DNA of 64,000 bases from the NCBI GenBank assembly GCA_035578155.1, contig JAPWDM010000005.1:14474832-14538831 (forward strand), in the 5' to 3' direction. Numbering within the stretch: the first letter of the stretch is position 1; every line of letters begins with the position of its first letter. Positions 1-11,227 of the stretch are shown piece after piece. Made by a program: the position numbers and the translations under genes. The notes under the pieces were generated by a model, which was not told the origin of the DNA, did not search any database, and saw nothing but the letters and a program-made list of their open reading frames with translations. The stretch comes from Brachynemurus nebulosus (Eukaryota > Arthropoda > Insecta > Neuroptera > Myrmeleontidae).

Positions 1-207
1 ATAAGCACAATAATTCGACTTTTATAAATTTTAACGCCGAAGTTTTATGTGAAAATGAAATTGGTGTTACGGAATATATTAGTGACCACGAAGGTTTCAG
101 TGGCATTATAAAAGCTCGTTATTCCGATTTTCACGTGAACGAAATTGATAACGACGGCAATATTGCGAAATTAACAAATCTGTCTGTTCCGAAGGATCCT
201 GTTAAAA
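1..207 (+). CDS. Pus7: Pus7 exon (partial at window edge)
   Basis: Codons run from base 3. Encodes [20 protein letters not shown] and the following [12 protein letters not shown] segment, the N-terminal part of the TruD domain. The donor is GTAAAT at 208 and the last codon is split after its first base. Confidence 0.88.
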
Positions 208-2282
208 GTAAATGTAACTTCATATTTTTTTTAATAATACAGGTCTTGGCAAGACTACGATTCGTACGGCGTCAAGATTTGATGACAGTTCCTGATAGAA
301 CCCGACAAAATAAAACGAAAATTAATAAAATTTTTCGATATCTCGCTTCGTTTTCGAGATATTGAACGCTAAACTTGTCTTTAAATTCGGATATATTGCA
401 TGTACAGTATGTGGAATATTTTGACAATGAGCGTGTTCCATTTAGAAAACAAATGACACTATAGGTATGTTCCAGCTAACACTCGAATTCTTGTTTTAAT
501 GAACATGCGCATAGTTAATTCTACTGTTCTAACTAGGAAGAATTGTAATTCTAGTTTACAAAAAGCTTCAAATTCTGTATTCCATTAAGTATTTAAATCT
601 AATTCTGAACTTACCCGAATTGGTTTTTGAAATTCTTGCTACAGTGTAAGTATTTCAAATCCTAGACATGCGCATTAACGAATATTTTATTTTTAACCTT
701 ATAATTTAAAATTTTAAATAGTAACTAGACTGTTTGAACTATTTTGGCAAAAGGAATTTCAAATTTTTAATTTTATTTAGTTGCTTTAATATTTTTTTTT
801 TTTAATTAGCAAACAGATACTTATATAAATTACTTATTTTATAAATGCTAATATTATTTTGGTAAGTAATAAGTAAAATATGAAGAATTTTCCTTACTTT
901 TTAAAGATTAACGTATTTTAATGTACAATATGTATTAATTTTGTAATGGATATGTTAGTAAATATTCTTTTTAGTATAGAAGGTATAGAATACATAACTC
1001 AACTCTTTGGTAGAGACATCTTTTGAAATTCTTAACAATTAAACATTCCTACATATTAAATACCGAACTTAAATTCTAACTTGAATTTTATTTGACCTTC
1101 AGATAACATTATCGAATTTAAAATACTGGATTCACTCGAATTGGAAATTCTAGTGTTTGTTGAAACATACGTTATGTGATCTAGTTTTTATATCAAAGTC
1201 GACATATATTGTCTAAACTAACCTAACCTAACCTTACCTTAACTAACCTCACCACCTAGTTTTTATATTTAAATCGAAGTATATTGTCAAAACTAACTGA
1301 ACTAACCTAACCTCATCACCTAGTTTTTATATTAAAGTCGAAGTATATTGTCAAAACTAACTAAACTAACCTTACCGCCTAGTTTTTATATCAAAACTGA
1401 AGTATACAGCAATCTCCCGAAGAACACGATTAATTGGTTCCGTGTTCTTTGAAACCGTGTTGTTCGAGACCACCAAAGATAGGCATTTCCTATTACAAGT
1501 GTGAAAATAAAAAATATAAAAAAATTTCAAAGAAATAACGTAACAAAATTTGAATTACATACTTACATACACATTTGTATGTAATGCGTATTTATTTCGA
1601 TTAAAATAGAATGGAATTGAGCATTCGTTAGCTCTGAAGTCGGTCTATCATAAAAATTTATTGAAAACTTAAATCGTAAATATTTCGTAAACGGTGCATC
1701 GCAGCTCAAAAATAACGAAATTCTTCAAGGCTTAAGCGAATCAAGTTGTGGGTATTCCAAACATATTGCGGCTGTTAAAACCTACTTTTCCTTATCGAAA
1801 ATTATCGATAACGAACTACTTATCATAAATTGGTTATAGTTGTTTAATTTAAGCTCTATAAGTCCCTCTAATTTGGTCACCAATAGAATATTTTTGAAAA
1901 AATTAGTTTTCGATACTTTTCGTAAACGTAAACTTTTGATCGTAAATATCTAGTAAACGGTGTGTCGTAGCGAAAAAATAACGAAATTTTTGAACGCTTA
2001 AGCGAAGCAGTTGTAGGTATTCCGAACATATTGGGACTGTCAAAACCTACTTTTCGTTATCGAAAATTATCGATGTCGAAAATAACGACATTTTCAAAAT
2101 TTAAATATGTAATTTTATACATATTCGTTATCATTTTTATTATAAAATTCTCAAAAATTTTAGTTTTTAGTCGAATTTTCTCCGAAAAATTAGACTTATA
2201 CAGTCTATACGATAAGAGGCGAGACCAGGGGCGCTATCCGTTTTCGGACCCGTAGAACACGATTATGTAAAAAAAAAAGATG

Positions 2283-2375
<93 letters not shown>

Positions 2376-5300
2376 CCCGCAACCTTTTAATATGTGTAGG
2401 GCCCCCCTATGGAAGTTAAGAGATGAAATTTGGTAAGTGAGGCTTATTCCGATGCACAACAATACTATCAAAGTGGGGTCAAATTTTGGGCAAATTTTTT
2501 TTCGGACCCGACCTTTAAGGGGGTGGTGGGGGGCGGAAAAGCAATAAAACTTTTCCAAACCGGTTTTAAATAATGTTTCGGTCAATTATCTACAACATAT
2601 CCAAAATTCAGCTTCCTAGGATGATATGGTGGGAGTAGAGGGGGGAAAAACGATTTTCGCTGGATCTAACAGGCCCCCAGCCCCCCAGAATTAACGTAGA
2701 GGGTTGAAATTTGGTGTGTTGATAAAGTTCGTACCTAGGTTGTGCTTTTTGGAGGTTTTAATATTTTACGCCCACCCCCCTCATTTTTAAGCTACAATTT
2801 CATGCATTTTCGACGTTTTCGAAGTTTGTACCACTCGCACAGGTCACCCGAATAAACCTAGAGGGCTGAAATTTTGTATTCGGATTGAGTTAGTATCAAG
2901 GGGGTGCCTTTTGGGGGTCTCGACTTTTAACCCCTACCCCCACCATTTTTATACCCATAAGAACATGATTTTTCTTGTTTTTTAACAGTTTCGTTCGGGT
3001 CAAAATCTCCCCAAATAAACCTAGAGGGCTGAAATTTGGTGTACAGGTTAAGCTAATAGCCAGACACTGTTTTTTGGAGGTTTCAACTTTTAACCTTTAC
3101 CCCCACGATTTTTACGCCAATATTTCCTTAATTTTTTTGCTTGTTTTCTAACATGTCTAGAGACTCCATAAGGAAACCTAGAGGGCTGAAATTTTGTACG
3201 TGTATTCAGTTAGTATCCAGCTAGTACCTTGTAGGGAGTCCGCATCACTTTTCCCCCCACTTCTCCCATTTTTACATCGGAATTGAATGCTATTGTTAAA
3301 TGTGTTTTAAAAGCATTATGTTTATTCTAAATATAAGTAGGCGAATAGTAATTTTAAAAAATTTAAAAAAAAGTGAACTTACTTTTATGACAAATGAAAT
3401 ACATACATATTAAGTAATTTAAAAATGTTATTAAAGTCACTGTTTATTTATAAATTAGGAATTTTGGATTTTTAGTATTTATAAAATAGAAATTTTGGAT
3501 TTTTTTGGAAAGAAAAAATATCTTTATAAAGGCCTTCCAGTTTACTATTTAAGGTCCTTTTTTAATTTTTAAAACTAAAACATAAAGGCAATTAGCGGAT
3601 AAACATGGGCAGGAATGTCCTCGTACGAATTGTGTTGGCTTTTTTTCTGCTACCTGTTTTCGGCACAAAATTGAAATTTACTGAGATACAGCCCTTAAAT
3701 ACTTAAAACCTTTTTTTAAAGCCTCGATCAGCCGAACACTCATCACCAGTTTTGAAACCAACAAAATGACAATTCGGTTGTAGACTTTCAATCACATTTC
3801 GCTTGTAGACATTCAATACCGAAGATGAAGGGGAAAATTCGACTACCGTGATGGGGCCCCGCTGCTCACGGCGTTTTTTTTATTTCCAGCATTTTTCTGT
3901 TATAATGTCAGATTCAGTTTACACGATTTTTATTCGTGTAAATCAAATCCACATGGAACTGATATATTCGCGTACATTGAGGACGGATATAACTTTATAT
4001 CAGATATATAATATATGTATTTTATTCTTTTTCAGAAGAATTACTTAAAAATCGTGTTGTTTGAAACCGTGTAATTCGGGGGAAGGGTTCCGTGTTCTTC
4101 GGTGGTTACCTGTATTGTCAAAATTAACTAGTCGTAACCAATAGCATTCCCATTTTCGGAACTCTAGCCAAAAAAAAGAAAGTTTTTCTGTAAAAACAAA
4201 AAGTACAAAAATTACTGAAATTTGGTTGGCATTACTTTTTCCCTATGCACTGTGTCACACAGTGTCATTTGTGTTTTCTAAATGGAACACACTCATTATC
4301 AAAATATTACACATACATACAATATTTCCAAATTTAAAGGCAAGTTTAACGTTCAATATCTCGATAACGAACCGAGATATCGAAAAATTTTATTCTTGTT
4401 TTTCGTTTTATTTTGCCAAGTTCTGCAAGGAACTATAATTAAATTTTGACGCTGTACGAATCGTAGTATCACCCAGGTCTCATCTCAAGTTAACCCATGG
4501 TTCACATTTTACAAATTCCTGGTTCATCTGGGTTACAGTTTTGAGGAATTTTATTATTATTCATAGTTACTAGGTACAGTAGGAGCTCGTTATATCCCTC
4601 CCCTTTTGGTAACGGTAGAGAGATACTACTGTACCGATAATATTTATGGACAGCGCCTAAATCTAAATCTATTTTCTTAATTTTCTAAAAGTTATTGAAG
4701 AAGATGACGAAGATCTGTTACATCGATATTGTTACGAACATCTTCCGATTGAAACGTGGGATCGAATTCATGCACTGGTACAGAAGCCAGGGCCAAGCAA
4801 AGAAACCGTTGACATTGACGTTACGAACAAAACGAAAGAAGAACGCACGAAAATACACGAATCAGTTAAATTAGTGTTTGGCTCGAAAATAGTCGGTTCA
4901 ACTGTCGTACGAGATGGCGTTAAATATGTTTCATTCATGAAATATGATAAAAATGGTAAGTGTCGTGTATTTTGATTAGGCTTACAACGACTACCCTATT
5001 CGGCCGTTGGCCGAATACCGAACATTTTTAAATACGTGTACTAAACAGTACGCATATTATGACCATGTAGCCGCATTTATAAATTACATTAAGGGGGCAT
5101 TTTGGTCTAGACGGCCGAATTTTAGATGTTTTTCCAGGCATAATAAATGAAATACTCCTATCGCAGCATCTGGATAACATAGTGAATTTCCAAAAATTGG
5201 ACACTGACAAATCCCATATAATAACCTGTACTCACCTAAAATAGTTGAACTCTCTAATTTTTTAAAATCGGTGATGACGCGTTTTTGAAAAGTTAGTCAA

Positions 5301-5898
5301 TTTTTGTATTAAAAAACGAAACAGATATAAATATTGTTATTGTAATGACAAAAACAATAAAACATTTATCGTAAAGAAATACAACAAATTTTTTAATTTT
5401 TCTCAAAAGCTAGTTCACTTTGAACAATGTTTTAAAAGTTTATATTATACCTCTTTTCAGATACAATTGATCATGAGTTTTCGTTAAAAAATTAAATAAT
5501 TCTTATATTCGAAACAAATAAATCTTCTATTCTTTTCTAAAAACAAACTGCAAATTTAAAATTTACGTAAATGCTATAATAAAAGAGATAAAGCCAAGAA
5601 AATAGAAATTATTTAAATTCAAAGTGAAGAAGCATGGTTAAATTTAGCTGAAATGAACCATATTTAATTTTTTACGCTCTTTTTGATGGTGTAAAAAAAC
5701 ATTAAACAAATTTTTGAATTCTGGCCAATTTTTACGAAAAACCACTAAAAACGGCGAAAGGTGGCCAAAATTTTGGCTTTTTAAAAATCGGACGCATCTG
5801 GCTGACGAACTCATCCAAGCTTTTGGGACTTTTGATCTACACACCAAATTTCGGAACAATTGGAGGCTACGTTCGAAAGTTATCGCGCAGACATATAC

Positions 5899-5965
<67 letters not shown>

Positions 5966-8900
5966 TTTCGGTTTCTCGGGGCCTCAAAACAAATTTCTAT
6001 CCCGGGTTCAGGTCTTTCCATGAGACCCGCTGTAATAAGTGAATTTCCAGAAAGGAAATTCATTTAACACCTTAAACATTTTACTATCAGTTTTTTTATT
6101 AACATTTAAAATATACAAAAAAAAAAAAATAAAAAAAGTCAAAATGGAAAAAGGTACAGGCCAGCAAAGTAACGACTCAAACAAAAAGCTTCCCCCTGGT
6201 TGACATGATTTCGAGCCCCTCAGTGATCTGAAACACAAAATTTTAATGAATTTTTACAGAGTAAGGATGTCATTTTCGTTTGACGGGAGCGATTTGAAAG
6301 AAAATTTTTTTTGGCAAAATGGCGTCCTTGCGAAAAAAAGAATTTTTTTTCATCGTTTTTTCAGTTTTTGTAATTTTTTAAACAAAGTAAAAAAAATTTA
6401 AAAAACTTCTTGTCAAACGAATTTTGAATATATTAAGAAGTTTTGTACAAAATTCCAAAGCAATCGGTCCACTAGAACATGAGATATCATGCCAACCGTT
6501 TCAAAAAACATAGTTTCGGGAAAAACGAGTATAAAGTTTGGAGTCTCGTTTCGGGCAGTCTGAGTCATTTAATGGTGTTATACTTACATTTTTTTAATCA
6601 ACAATCCCTGCCTCGTACAGTTTGAAAATATACAAAATAAAATCGATTTTTTTGAATTTGTAGACCAGAAACCCCCTTAAGTCAATTAAGACGTTAGATT
6701 TCGTTTCTTTTTTCTCTTTACCCGATACTCGGCCGAATAGTTGCCGAATATTCATTGCAAGCCTAATTTTTATGTAAAATGCAACCAGTGAGCTTAAATT
6801 TTCTTTTTTTGAAGCTAAAATTGATCGTCGCGAACAGTGGCCGAAGGAACGTGGCGGTGATTATGTCTACTTTTTGGTATACAAAGAGCACAATGACACA
6901 CTGGAGGCGGCAATGCGTATTGCCGAAGCGTTACGCATTAAACCGTCGATGTTAAGTTATGCCGGCACAAAAGATCGTCGCGGTATCACAACGCAATGGT
7001 TTTGTGTGAAACGAATTGATCCGGCCGTATTAGCGGAAAAATGCAAAAAATTAAATAACATACATATAGGTAACTTCTGTTATAAAAAAACGGTTCTTAA
7101 ACTAGGTCATTTGAAGGGAAATCGTTTTCGAATTGCTCTACGAAATATAACGGCACCCGATGAAAGTGTCAATAAAGCTGTCGAAGCGCTCCGAGACAAT
7201 GGCTTCTTAAATTATTACGGTTTACAACGATTTGGCAACAGTGCCGAAGTGCCCACTTACGAAATTGGAAAACAGTTATTAAAAGGTAACTGGAAAGAAG
7301 CAGTAAATCTAATTTTGAAGCCGCGTAAATTTGAAACGGATCGTGCCGTTGGTCGTGCAAAAAAAATTTATAAAGAGACTGGCGATACTAAAAAAGCATT
7401 ACAGGCATTTGGCCCAAACAGAGATCGAACAATCGAAGCAAAGTTACTACAGGGACTACAAAAACACCACGAAAATGATTTGGTTAATGCTTTAGAATTT
7501 GTATGTTCACTAAAACATCTTTTCGCATATTCCATCCGCTAATTAACTCGTAATTTTTGCCCTAGGTTCCCAGAAACATGCGACTTCTATACATTCACGC
7601 CTATCAGAGTTTCATTTGGAACAAAATTTTATCCAGACGTGTTAAAGAATTTGGACTGAAACCAATTGTTGGTGATTTAGTTTTACTTGACCCGGAAGCC
7701 AATAACGAATTTCAAACTGAAGGTAATTTCTTTGAAGTACCCAATCAAATTCCATAAAACCGTAAATTTCCGTCAACAGTTATTATGCGAGGTGGCGAAG
7801 AAGAAAAGCCTGAAAGTGAAGAGAAAGAAGAGAAAAATGATGAAAAAGAAGTGTCAGAAAGTGAAAATAAATTGGTTTCCGAATCGGAAGATGGCGGTGC
7901 AGAAAAACCTGAAGAGAAAAAACAAGTTTCAAATAAAGCGGAAGATCGAAAAGATACAAAAGTGAACGTTAAAGTGCTGACTGAAGAAGATTTACCGAAC
8001 TATACAATATACGATATTGTATTACCCATGCCCGGTTTTGGTGTACAATATCCGAATAACGTTATTCGCGAATGGTATCGTGAACTTCTCGAACAAGATG
8101 GTCTTGAACTCGAAATGACCAAAATTAAAGTCAGGTAGTTATTTACTTAATTTTTTCCAATAAATATTCATGTGTCAACTAAAATTTACTGGTTGATTCA
8201 TTCACAGAACTTATTGTGTAAGCGGAACGTACCGGAAGTGTGTTGAACGTGCGGAAAATTTGTCGTGGAAAATTATAAAATACGATGATCCACTTCGCCC
8301 CGTCATACGATCCGATTACGACGAGTTAAAGAAACGACCAGAACCGAAAAGTGTAGATGGTAAGAAAGTTGTCTTAATTTTTTGGATTCTGTACATTAGA
8401 AATTATCCTCGGAATTTCTACTAGTATTATGTGTAATATCGTGGTGTTTTATGGGTTGAAACGAATTAACTCATTTCATCAGCCAATCTAAATGGTTTTA
8501 AGTAGTGATGTGCCAAACTGTTCTTTTTACGGAACAGTTCTGAAGAGAACAGTTCGGTAAAAAGAACAGTTCCAAAAGAAGTTTGCAAAAGAACAGGTTT
8601 TAAAAGAACAGTTTCTAAAAGAACAGTTTTATGTATACTCATACCTGTTCATTGAGCGAGAACTGTTCATGATACAAACAACAGTTTGTAGAACGACATC
8701 GTTCTAGTAATATGTTCAATTAGATATTTCACTTACAGTTTTATTAGTGCCTAAAAATAATTTCGTTGATATTTACAAAAAATATAAAATTAATAATTGT
8801 CAAGCTGCAAATACAAAATAAATAATGAATCTCAAATTATAAATATCAGTTATCTATGTTTTATTCTAAATTCACACATTCATCAATTATTTAAAAAGTT

Positions 8901-11054
8901 ACTTTTGGAGATAAATTGTTAATTCCATTTTTAATAAACCTCATTAGTATTTTTTTTAAAAATAGAATATTTTTTGGACATATTTGGTTTTCAAACCACT
9001 TTTTTAGTCGTTTATTATTGTGTCCGGTTTTGAAGAATTCATTCCGATGGAACTGAAGTTGCCAGCATACAACCATTTTTTATCAAAACATTTAATTCTG
9101 GATAATGTTTATTTCTACGATATCAACCATCGATTAGTTTTTTGGTTTCACTAAAATTGACTAAATTAAACTTGTTTTATCTTTGTACCATTGCAGTATA
9201 GTTTACTTAGTATAATCTTCCACATAAATGTTTAATTTTATGCTGAATAGCTGAATGTCTGTCTGACAATAATCATTATATTATAGGTATATTATTTAAA
9301 TTCAAAATTTAAATCAAACAATGCTACTTTATTCGTTATATCCGTTAAAATTTAAAATAAAAATCTACCAACAAAGTTTATTGTAGTGCAGACATCTATT
9401 ATGATACGAGTCGAGTTGATACAATTCTAGCGCTACAAATGTTGCAATGGTGTGTACACTTAAAGACGTGTTTCGCGCTACATTTGTATCTGCAACATGG
9501 TATCGAGGATTCGTGATACAATCTGTTGCAATGTGTTGCATCAAGTGTGTACACTAGCTGCAACATTTGTATCTCGATACATTCATTTATTTTTTCTACT
9601 TAACTTTGCTTAGTTTTGTGTTGATATTTTATGTTTGTTGATCAGTGTCAAAAATGTCAAAAATAAAATTGCGGTTGCTTTCGTTGTTGCCACGAATTTA
9701 AAAAGGAAATATGTAAATTCAAAAACGTAAAAAAAAATTAGTACGATATTGGATCGCGAAAAGTAAAATCAACAAGGTGCCTATAATCAATCGATGATCA
9801 ATTATGAAATGGACCTCCTGATTTATATGAACATTTTTTACGCATGTCCGCAGCAGATTTCAATTATGTATTTATTTATATGTTAATTTCAGGCTAATTT
9901 CGAAAAAGATAAAAAACAGTATACAAAAATGAGGGAAGCATACATATTTTTGATAAATTTTATTACCCTTTTTTAATCAGTTGGTCGAAATACCGGCATT
10001 TACTTTAAAATTTTGTCACCTAAAATACTTGAACTTTTTAATAAAAAACTTCTTTGAAATATTTGTTTGAATGTGCCATATGTTTTTAAGTACAATTTAT
10101 ACTTGCTGAATCACTATTCAAACTGATCATGTGGACCACTAAGGTTGTATACAAACAACCCCACTTGTTTAATTTCAAAAAAGATGAAAAAATAAATGTA
10201 TTGTATTCTATGCAATATATATGTATATATACGTATTGTATATACATGCCTTGCAACACAGATAAACCCGTGTACACTGAAAGTTGTATCGCATCGACGT
10301 TTGTATCAGTACAACATGATACCTTTGTTGCACGGCATGTTTCATGGCTGTGTCCATAGGAAACATGTGTTGCAAGCATGTTGCGCTACAGTGTAGCGCT
10401 ACAATTGTATCAAGTCGACTCGTACCATTACAGGTCTACGCGTGGATAAATTCAGCACTGGTTGCACGAGTTGAACTTCAAAAATTCGAAAAAATTTTGA
10501 ATGTACAAAATCCTCGATATTTTTATAATTTTTTTTTTCAAAATTAACACTAAAATACAAAAAAAGACATCTTTGTTTCAGACGGACCGTACAAAGCGTT
10601 AATTTTAGATTTCTGCCTCCCTTCCGCATCGTATGCCACTATGGCGCTACGTGAAATACTAAAAACTGACACATCGAGTGCCGCTCACGCGAAATTAAAC
10701 GATTATCATGATCAAAAGAAGAACAAAGATAAGAAAAAACGTAGAAACAGCGAATCCTCGAGTAATGAAGTGGACGACGCAAAGAAACAAAAAACCGACG
10801 AATCCACTGACAAAAACGACAATGACTCGCAGAAAAATGACGTTGAAATAAAACCGGAAATTAAAACTGAAGACGATTCGAACATAAAAACCGACGAATC
10901 CGACGTAAAAAATGAAGAATCTGACACAAAAGTGAAAATTGACGAGAACAATGTGTCAGTGAAAAAGGAAGGTACAGACGAGAATACAAATAAACGAAAG
11001 AGTTCGGAAAATGACGAGGCAGTAGACGAAAAGAAAATAAAAACGGAAAATTAA
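1..11054 (+). CDS. Pus7: PUS7-type tRNA/mRNA pseudouridine synthase (TruD family), 5'-partial, 7 exons
   Basis: Homologue of PUS7, which isomerises uridine to pseudouridine in tRNA and mRNA. Exons visible: 1-207, 4692-4955, 6815-7500, 7566-7722, 7780-8134, 8208-8359, 10582-11054. All introns are GT-AG and the phases match, giving 763 codons plus stop; the true start lies before the window. The TruD signature AGTKDRRG has its catalytic aspartate at 6973-6975. A second family motif, NYYGLQRFG, follows at 7210. The early part ([20 protein letters not shown]) is typical of eukaryotic PUS7, and [10 protein letters not shown] near the end matches the family C terminus. Two regions look like additions: a Glu/Lys-rich stretch early in exon 5, and a charged tail of about 120 residues after the family end, with Lys/Arg-rich nuclear-localisation-like runs and repeated psi-K-x-E motifs. 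Convergent with the zinc-finger gene downstream. The family is certain; exact substrates are unknown. Confidence 0.93.
240..465 (+). repeat. Left arm of a long inverted repeat
   Basis: The stretch with ACTACGATTCGTACGGCGTC, then TTTTTCGATATCTCG, then TGTTCCATTTAGAAAACA reappears as its reverse complement at 4256-4484 with scattered mismatches and small indels. The arms are about 225 bases, separated by 3.8 kb. They could be the ends of a foldback-type element or two opposed copies of one dispersed repeat. Confidence 0.75.
1200..1400 (+). repeat. Three-unit tandem repeat with (CCTAA)-like core
   Basis: About 65-base units beginning TAGTTTTTATATTAAAGTCG and containing ACTAACCTAACC occur three times with small changes. 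The first unit has a short run matching CCTAA repeats, the insect telomere motif, but only about three copies. Confidence 0.7.
1660..2085 (+). repeat. Two direct units of about 266 bases
   Basis: ATCGTAAATATTTCGTAAAC at about 1673 recurs with changes at about 1939, followed in both by an AACGAAATT.TT..A block and CAAAACCTACTTTTC..TATC. Related phrases (TATCGAAAATTTTCGATAG, CATCTCGTAA) appear again at 52390-52720 in a spargel intron, so this is a dispersed family. Confidence 0.6.
2167..3894 (+). repeat. 1.7 kb dispersed repeat, copy 1, with (TA)n and GC-rich tandem monomers
   Basis: Runs from TTAGTCGAATTTTCTCCG to GCTGCTCACGGCG and matches 21669-23363 over nearly its whole length at high identity. 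After an 86-base (TA)n tract (2287-2372) come four to five diverged monomers of about 165 bases. Each starts near AACCTAGAGGGCTGAAATTT and ends in a C-rich run such as ACCCCCACC, which is striking in this AT-rich sequence. No long reading frame. Confidence 0.8.
4256..4484 (-). repeat. Right arm of the long inverted repeat
   Basis: Reverse complement partner of 240-465: TGTTTTCTAAATGGAACA, CGATATCTCG-type and CGAATCGTAGTA blocks appear in reverse order and orientation. It ends about 200 bases before the exon at 4692. Confidence 0.75.
4692..4955 (+). CDS. Pus7: Pus7 exon
   Basis: Acceptor AAAAG before 4692, donor GTAAGT at 4956. It is 264 bases long, enters with two bases and leaves one base over. 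Encodes an acidic start ([14 protein letters not shown]) and the segment ending SFMKYDKNG, which leads up to the catalytic region. Confidence 0.87.
5457..5652 (+). repeat. 200-base dispersed repeat, copy 1
   Basis: ATACAATTGATCATGAGT through AAAGCCAAGAAAA to GAAGCATGGT matches 15016-15224 at roughly 90 percent by eye. Function unknown. Confidence 0.7.
5660..6056 (+). mobile_element. (TA)n-core dispersed element, diverged copy
   Basis: Left arm with CTGACGAACTCATCCAAGC and GTTCGAAAGTTATCGCGCAG, a (TA)n core at 5901-5962, and right arm starting TTTTCGGTTTCTCGGGGCCT. This is the same arrangement as at 28916-29430 and 47308-48408. A piece of the 5' terminus may lie at 5145-5190. Confidence 0.7.
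6815..7500 (+). CDS. Pus7: Pus7 catalytic exon
   Basis: Acceptor TTTGAAG before 6815, donor GTATGT at 7501. This is the largest exon (686 bases). It carries AGTKDRRG with the catalytic Asp codon at 6973-6975 and NYYGLQRFG from 7210. The reading frame opens upstream of the first in-frame ATG at 6874, so that ATG is internal and not a start. Confidence 0.93.
7566..7722 (+). CDS. Pus7: Pus7 exon
   Basis: A 65-base intron ends with the CCTAG acceptor before 7566; donor GTAATT at 7723. Encodes [20 protein letters not shown], a highly conserved TruD helix, then [12 protein letters not shown]. Confidence 0.9.
7780..8134 (+). CDS. Pus7: Pus7 exon with acidic insertion
   Basis: A 57-base intron ends at CAACAG before 7780; donor GTAGTT at 8135. 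The first half is a Glu/Lys/Ser-rich low-complexity stretch; the second half returns to the family ([20 protein letters not shown], then GFGVQYP). Enters with two bases of the split codon and leaves two. Confidence 0.88.
8208..8359 (+). CDS. Pus7: Pus7 exon
   Basis: Acceptor TTCACAG before 8208, donor GTAAGA at 8360. Encodes [20 protein letters not shown] and on to KIIKYDDPL, the PUS7 segment following the catalytic core. Confidence 0.88.
8503..8710 (+). repeat. GAACAGTT-rich repetitive segment
   Basis: Starts at TAGTGATGTGCC and contains at least six copies of AGAACAGTT or its complement, in both orientations. The start resembles the TAGTGATG ends of the hAT-like units at 47040-49505, but a right end could not be placed. 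Confidence 0.5.
9401..10428. mobile_element. Non-autonomous DNA element with about 40-base terminal inverted repeats
   Basis: The left end ATGATACGAGTCGAGTTGAT, continuing ACAATTCTAGCGCTACA, pairs with the reverse complement of the right end (ATGGTACGAGTCGACTTGAT, then ACAATTGTAGCGCTACA). It is 1028 bases with no transposase frame. The subterminal regions are full of TTGCAAC/GTTGCA and GTGTACAC motifs. The target duplication is unclear. Confidence 0.75.
10582..11054 (+). CDS. Pus7: Pus7 terminal exon with charged tail
   Basis: Acceptor TTTCAG before 10582; stop TAA at 11052-11054. It begins with [20 protein letters not shown], the conserved family end, then continues into a Lys/Asp/Glu-rich tail. 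The tail has basic runs ([11 protein letters not shown]) and five psi-K-x-E sites between 10848 and 11048. Codon use and base composition do not change at the tail boundary. Confidence 0.9.
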
Positions 11055-11099
11055 ACATTTTAAATTTATTATAATTACATTAAGTTCCGTATATTTTTT

Positions 11100-11105
11100 A
11101 TTAAA
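11100..11105 (+). terminator. Candidate poly(A) signal for Pus7 (ATTAAA)
   Basis: ATTAAA lies 46 bases after the stop codon. A canonical AATAAA at 11359-11364 is an alternative; the sequence alone does not decide. Confidence 0.4.
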
Positions 11106-11176
11106 ATATATTTTATATTAGTGTTCCAAACCCAAACAATCTAATAATCAGTTCAAGGAATTCCGGTTCACTCTGT

Positions 11177-11227
11177 CTTTTTCTATTCGTAATTTCTAAA
11201 TATTATTAACATTACGAATAGAAAAAG
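11177..11227. repeat. Small hairpin downstream of Pus7
   Basis: CTTTTTCTATTCGTAAT pairs perfectly with ATTACGAATAGAAAAAG across a 17-base loop. Weaker pairing continues outward toward CGGTT and AACCG. Confidence 0.7.

Larger units (their letters stand above)
1407..4112. mobile_element. Tc1/mariner-like non-autonomous element (2.7 kb) with TA duplications
   Basis: The left end (CAGCAATCTCCCGAAGAACA) and the reverse complement of the right end (CAGGTAACCACCGAAGAACA) match in most positions, and both ends are flanked by TA. Subterminal CCGTGTTCTT and GAAACCGTGT motifs recur at both ends. There is no transposase frame. It is much longer than a usual MITE because it contains the 2167-3894 repeat. 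Confidence 0.6.
208..4691 (+). other. Pus7 intron 1 (4.5 kb), filled with nested repeats
   Basis: No coding potential. From outside in it holds a pair of inverted arms (240-465 and 4256-4484), a TA-flanked element with terminal inverted repeats (1407-4112), and inside that a 1.7 kb unit (2167-3894) that recurs at 21669-23363. Two short tandem arrays (1200-1400 and 1660-2080) lie in the left half. The 450-1200 stretch is plain AT-rich DNA. Confidence 0.75.
4956..6814 (+). other. Pus7 intron 2, mostly repeats
   Basis: Contains a 200-base dispersed segment at 5457-5652 (second copy at 15016-15224) and a (TA)n-core element at about 5660-6056. The 6060-6800 stretch is AT-rich with poly-A/T runs and no gene. 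Confidence 0.7.
8360..10581 (+). other. Pus7 intron 6 (2.2 kb)
   Basis: Noncoding. Includes a GAACAGTT-rich segment (8503-8710), an element with long terminal inverted repeats (9401-10428), and plain AT-rich DNA between them. Confidence 0.7.

Noticed and set aside
1200..1400. CCTAACCTAACC as an interstitial telomere
   Set aside because: Only about three TTAGG-type units inside a 65-base tandem repeat; better explained as part of that repeat.
2205..2585. Long frames made of alternating Ile-Tyr across (TA)n tracts, also at 5644-6063, 19238-19510, 21669-21932, 29104-29461, 47405-47744 and 48148-48420
   Set aside because: These are translations of microsatellites and lie in repeats; no splice logic or family match.
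7687..7965. Lys-rich 92-residue frame overlapping Pus7
   Set aside because: Shadow of the exon at 7780-8134 in another frame; it crosses the intron 7723-7779.
10712..10951. Ser/Phe-rich antisense frame over the Pus7 tail
   Set aside because: Antisense of a Lys/Glu/Asp-rich coding stretch; composition fully explained by the sense frame.
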